From Mesorhizobium sp. Pch-S (GTDB lineage Bacteria > Pseudomonadota > Alphaproteobacteria > Rhizobiales > Rhizobiaceae): 64,000 bases of DNA. The stretch spans positions 620,001 to 684,000 of the forward strand of contig NZ_CP029562.1 in the NCBI RefSeq assembly GCF_004136315.1, given 5' to 3'. Both the position numbers and the translations under genes were made by a program. Every line of letters begins with the position of its first letter. Positions within the stretch are counted from its first letter, which is position 1. The notes beneath the pieces are model-generated. The model searched no databases. It saw nothing but the letters and a program-made list of their open reading frames with translations, and was not told the origin of the DNA. This document shows, in pieces, positions 61,242 through 64,000 of the stretch.

Positions 61242-62420
61242 TTATTCTTGGGCTTTCTGTCTGACGTCACGGCCAGCCGACCAGACGATCGCTGCCGAGA
61301 TGACCAGGACAATGGCAGCGGCAATCGACGGCACGAAAAAACTGCCGCCGGACCGCTCCGCAAGTACGCCGGCCACCAGCGGGCCGATCAGCTGACCGAT
61401 GCCGAAACTCGCCGTCATCAATGCAAAGGCACGACGCGGCGCCTGCGGCGACAGCACCCTGCCCGCCTGCAGGCCGAGTGCGGTGATGGCGATGAACGTG
61501 CTGCCCAGGAAAAAACCGCCGAGCAGCGGCCCGATCGGCAGACTCATCGCCACGCTGGCCGTCACCCCCACCGCTTCAACAAGGGAAGCCAGGGCATAGG
61601 CGACATAAAGCCCGGTCCTGCCGGCAATCTTCTGCCACAGCCAGATCGAAGGCATGCCGGCAAGCCCGGTCACCATCCAGACCATGGCCTCGAAAGTGCG
61701 GCTGCCGCCGCCCTGACGCACGATGGCAACGAGGAAGGTGGCCGTGACGATGTAGCCGAAGCCGAACATGCCGTAGGCGATGGTGACTTTCACCAGCGGG
61801 GCACTCCAGCTCAAAGCCGGCTCCCGCCCCGAACCGGTGGTCAGCGCAGGACCACGATCGATCATCAGAACCGTAATGGCGAACCCCACCAGGGAGAGCG
61901 CCGCGGCGACCATCCAGCCTGCTACCCAGGTGGCGTGGCTGCTCACCAGCAGGGCCATCATCAGGGAAGAACCGGCAATGCCGAGGCCGACGCCGCTGAA
62001 ATGCAGCGCCTGCAGCCCGTTGCGGCCGGCGACGGCAAGGTGGCTGAAGACGATCGCGGCCAGGAAGACGATGACGAAAGCGCTGGCAACCCCCGCCAGG
62101 AAGCGGATGAGAAGGAAAGCCACGGTAGAGTCCGTCAATCCCATCAGTCCGGCCAGCACGCCACTGGCCGCCAGCGCGCCCAGCATCACGACACGCTCAC
62201 GGCCATGCGCCCAGCCGCCGGCGGCTGCGAAGGCGCCGAGCAGGTAGCCAAGATAGTTGGAGGAAGCGATCAAGCCGGCATCGCCGGCCGACAAATGGAG
62301 CTCTTCCATCATGCCGGGCAGGATCGGCGTGTAGACAAAACGGCCGATGCCCATGGCGACGGCCATGGCGACCATGCCGGCAAGGGCAAAACGCAGTGGA
62401 GAGGCCGGTGTCTCGTTCAT
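61242..62420 (-). CDS. YbfB/YjiJ-family MFS transporter
   Basis: 392 residues with twelve membrane segments; AVAMGIGRFVYTPILPGM near residue 18 and SSNYLGYLLGAFAA are the signature of this MFS subfamily, of unknown substrate. The ATG giving MNETPASPLRFA is preferred over an upstream one because the alignment begins there. Its stop is 128 bases before bacA on the same strand. Confidence 0.83.
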   Translation of the reverse strand: MNETPASPLRFALAGMVAMAVAMGIGRFVYTPILPGMMEELHLSAGDAGLIASSNYLGYLLGAFAAAGGWAHGRERVVMLGALAASGVLAGLMGLTDSTVAFLLIRFLAGVASAFVIVFLAAIVFSHLAVAGRNGLQALHFSGVGLGIAGSSLMMALLVSSHATWVAGWMVAAALSLVGFAITVLMIDRGPALTTGSGREPALSWSAPLVKVTIAYGMFGFGYIVTATFLVAIVRQGGGSRTFEAMVWMVTGLAGMPSIWLWQKIAGRTGLYVAYALASLVEAVGVTASVAMSLPIGPLLGGFFLGSTFIAITALGLQAGRVLSPQAPRRAFALMTASFGIGQLIGPLVAGVLAERSGGSFFVPSIAAAIVLVISAAIVWSAGRDVRQKAQE

Positions 62421-62489
62421 TGCAGCGCACAATAAAACTGTGCGCCTGCGAGGCAATGCGTTTCGTTTGGGCCAGTTGCGCCCTCGCCT

Positions 62490-62690
62490 TCAGGCGCCGC
62501 AGCAGCGTGCCGTCTCAAAGTCAGTCCGGCATGCGGTAAGCCTGAACGGCATGTCGCCCAATTCACGCTCCGACATGGTGTCGAGTATCGGATGCGAAAG
62601 CGGATCACGCACCCAGCCGGCAATGTCTCCGTCGGTCGGCCGGGCTGGCAACAATTCCCTGAACGGATTCAGCAAGGAGAAAAGCGTCAT
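62490..62690 (-). CDS. Small hypothetical protein
   Basis: 66 residues, starting MTLFSLLNPFRELLPARPTDG and ending TDFETARCCGA with a Cys pair at the C-terminus. I do not recognise the family. GAGGAG eight bases before the ATG supports translation. It shares a 90-base divergent gap with the LysR gene, so it may be that regulator's target along with the downstream MFS gene. Confidence 0.55.
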   Translation of the reverse strand: MTLFSLLNPFRELLPARPTDGDIAGWVRDPLSHPILDTMSERELGDMPFRLTACRTDFETARCCGA

Positions 62691-62780
62691 GGCGGCAGCT
62701 CCTCTTTTAGCCTCGGGATTTTGCCACCGAACCAAAGGGATTCAATTGAGATTTGCGCCGCACGAGTTTAGAAAAACTTC

Positions 62781-63701
62781 ATGGCTCCCTTGAACCGAAT
62801 TCATCTCAATGGTCTGCGCGCCGTGGAGGCCGTAGCGCGGCTGGGCTCGCTGTCATCGGCGGCCGGTGAACTTGGCGTTTCACCGAGCGCGGTCAGCCAG
62901 CAGGTCAACCGCACCGAACGGCAGCTCGGGCTCGCGCTGTTCGAGCGCACGCCCTCCGGTCTTGTGCTGACCGATTTCGGCAACCAGTTCGCGACACGGC
63001 TCGGCAAGGGTTTTCGCGAACTGACGCAAGCCGTGGCTCTCGCGGACGACGCCTCGCGCTGCACTTTGGTGGTGTCGGTGGCCCCCGCCTTCGCTTCGAA
63101 ATGGCTGATGCCGAGGCTCTCGCGGCACTTCACGCGCTATCCCAATGTGCTGCTGCGCATCGACGCCTCGGTCAGGCTGGTCGATCCCGGCAATTCTGAG
63201 GTCGATATCGGCATCAGGCTTGGCGATGGAAAATGGCCGGGCCTGCATGCGGAACTGCTTCTGGCACAGGAGATCTTCCCGGTCTGCGCGCCGTCGATCG
63301 CAGCGAAACTCAAGACGCCCGCCGACCTGGCGCATGCCTATGCGATCACCGACGAGCGTACGATGATCGCCTGGGAGAACTGGTTCCGGGCGGCCGGCAC
63401 CGAGCCGGTGACCTTGCTCAAGGGCGCTTCCTTCACGGACCCTATGCTGTGCCTGGAATCGACCATTGCCGGCCACGGCGTCATGCTGGGTTGGCAGTTG
63501 TTGTGCGCGGACGCGCTGGTCGACGGCCGCCTGGTTGCTCCCTTCGGCGTACGAGCCCCGAGCGGGCTCGGTTACTGGATGGTGACCGCCCCGGACGAGC
63601 CGGAGAGCCGCAAGGTCCGCGATTTCAAGGCATGGCTGCGCGAAGAGATCGACGTGACCATGGCGACATTCGCCACGCCCAGCGAACCCGTCATCGCCTG
63701 A
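62781..63701 (+). CDS. LysR-family regulator, GcvA-like
   Basis: 306 residues. The N-terminal helix-turn-helix LNGLRAVEAVARLGSLSSAA...GVSPSAVSQQV and the effector domain with LLRIDASVRLVDPGNSEVDIGIRLG resemble the GcvA group, several of which control amino-acid or beta-lactamase genes. Target unknown; the divergent small ORF and the MFS gene behind it are candidates. Confidence 0.87.
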   Translation: MAPLNRIHLNGLRAVEAVARLGSLSSAAGELGVSPSAVSQQVNRTERQLGLALFERTPSGLVLTDFGNQFATRLGKGFRELTQAVALADDASRCTLVVSVAPAFASKWLMPRLSRHFTRYPNVLLRIDASVRLVDPGNSEVDIGIRLGDGKWPGLHAELLLAQEIFPVCAPSIAAKLKTPADLAHAYAITDERTMIAWENWFRAAGTEPVTLLKGASFTDPMLCLESTIAGHGVMLGWQLLCADALVDGRLVAPFGVRAPSGLGYWMVTAPDEPESRKVRDFKAWLREEIDVTMATFATPSEPVIA

Positions 63702-63748
63702 GGCCAACGCTCGGCTCCTTCGATTGCGTATCGCGCTTTCCGAAAATC

Positions 63749-63774
63749 GACTGACGATTTTCGGGCCGATGCGG
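63749..63774. terminator. Hairpin after the LysR gene
   Basis: CCGAAAATCG, a short loop, CGATTTTCGG, followed by GCCGATGCG. The stem lies 48 bases after the stop; the sequence has the look of a dispersed rhizobial palindrome. Confidence 0.6.
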
Positions 63775-63836
63775 TGTGGAAAGCAGCGCAGCAGCGGTCT
63801 ATGTAGAAGGATATCTCCAACAGCCGAGGCCTGACC

Positions 63837-64000
63837 ATGACATCCCACGCCCGCGATTTTTCCGCTGCCATCGATCCGGTGAAGCTCGAACGCCTGGCCG
63901 AAGTGGTGGTCAAGGTGGGCCTGCAGCTGCAGCCCGGCCAGGACCTGGTGCTGACGTCCTCGATCGCCGCGCTGCCGCTGACCCGCAAGATTGTCGAGCA
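63837..64000 (+). CDS. M29-family aminopeptidase, N-terminal part (cut by window edge)
   Basis: The first 54 codons are visible: MTSHARDFSAAIDPVKLERL, then AEVVVKVGLQLQPGQDLVLTSS, matching the N-terminus of AmpS/aminopeptidase T (peptidase M29), metal-dependent broad-specificity aminopeptidases. The metal-binding residues lie outside the window. Confidence 0.75.
   Translation, partial: MTSHARDFSAAIDPVKLERLAEVVVKVGLQLQPGQDLVLTSSIAALPLTRKIVE

Overview
The window looks like a chromosomal segment of a Mesorhizobium-type rhizobium (Phyllobacteriaceae). The reasons are an alpha-glucoside locus in the rhizobial aglR-EFGAK order, a BacA-type peptide transporter, split b/b' ATP synthase genes, an ExsH-like glycanase, and above all five small secreted DUF680 proteins, a family I know only from Mesorhizobium. 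No rRNA, tRNA, phage, insertion sequence or CRISPR array was recognised.

Layout. 1-2.3 kb: end of a purine/ureide catabolic run (uraD, ureidoglycine aminohydrolase, ureidoglycolate lyase, a deaminase). 2.4-11.3 kb: a peptide-type ABC importer with one permease pair, one fused double ATPase and three 529-residue Tat-exported binding-protein paralogues; the first two share a duplicated upstream operator. 11.4-12.9 kb: RTX-GH16 beta-glycanase. 12.9-21.9 kb: a seven-gene carnitine / gamma-butyrobetaine operon (dehydrocarnitine cleavage enzyme, carnitine dehydrogenase, acyl-CoA dehydrogenase, DUF2161 protein, CoA ligase, CaiD, esterase) divergent from a CdhR-like GlxA/AraC regulator. 21.9-35.2 kb: mixed single genes (GNAT, NTF2-like, xylulokinase, TTC38-like protein, large autotransporter, LysE exporter, L,D-transpeptidase, PPi-dependent phosphofructokinase with an MBL hydrolase, aldehyde dehydrogenase), with several unusual short tandem repeats in the gaps.

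35.2-37.8 kb: the DUF680 island. It holds five signal-peptide-bearing peptides in three transcription units. Each unit repeats the same cassette: a GGAAC-N17-CATT-like promoter, a ~50-nt leader closed by a GTCCG/CGGAC stem and exposing CCTCCC (complementary to the downstream Shine-Dalgarno), one or three peptide genes, and a near-identical terminator. This is the best candidate for an undescribed system.

37.9-46.7 kb: a RibD/DHFR-like reductase and the agl operon, with two matching LacI-type operators. 46.7-49.5 kb: short glycosyltransferase, PA0069-type radical SAM protein, RNase HII. 49.7-52.5 kb: ATP synthase F0 operon (atpI-B-E-b'-b). 52.7-64 kb: SleB-type cell-wall hydrolase, MFS/LysR pair, der with a TPR membrane protein, polysaccharide deacetylase, BacA, a second MFS, a small ORF divergent from a LysR gene, and the start of an M29 aminopeptidase. 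Dispersed GAGCGTTTCC palindromic elements punctuate many gaps.
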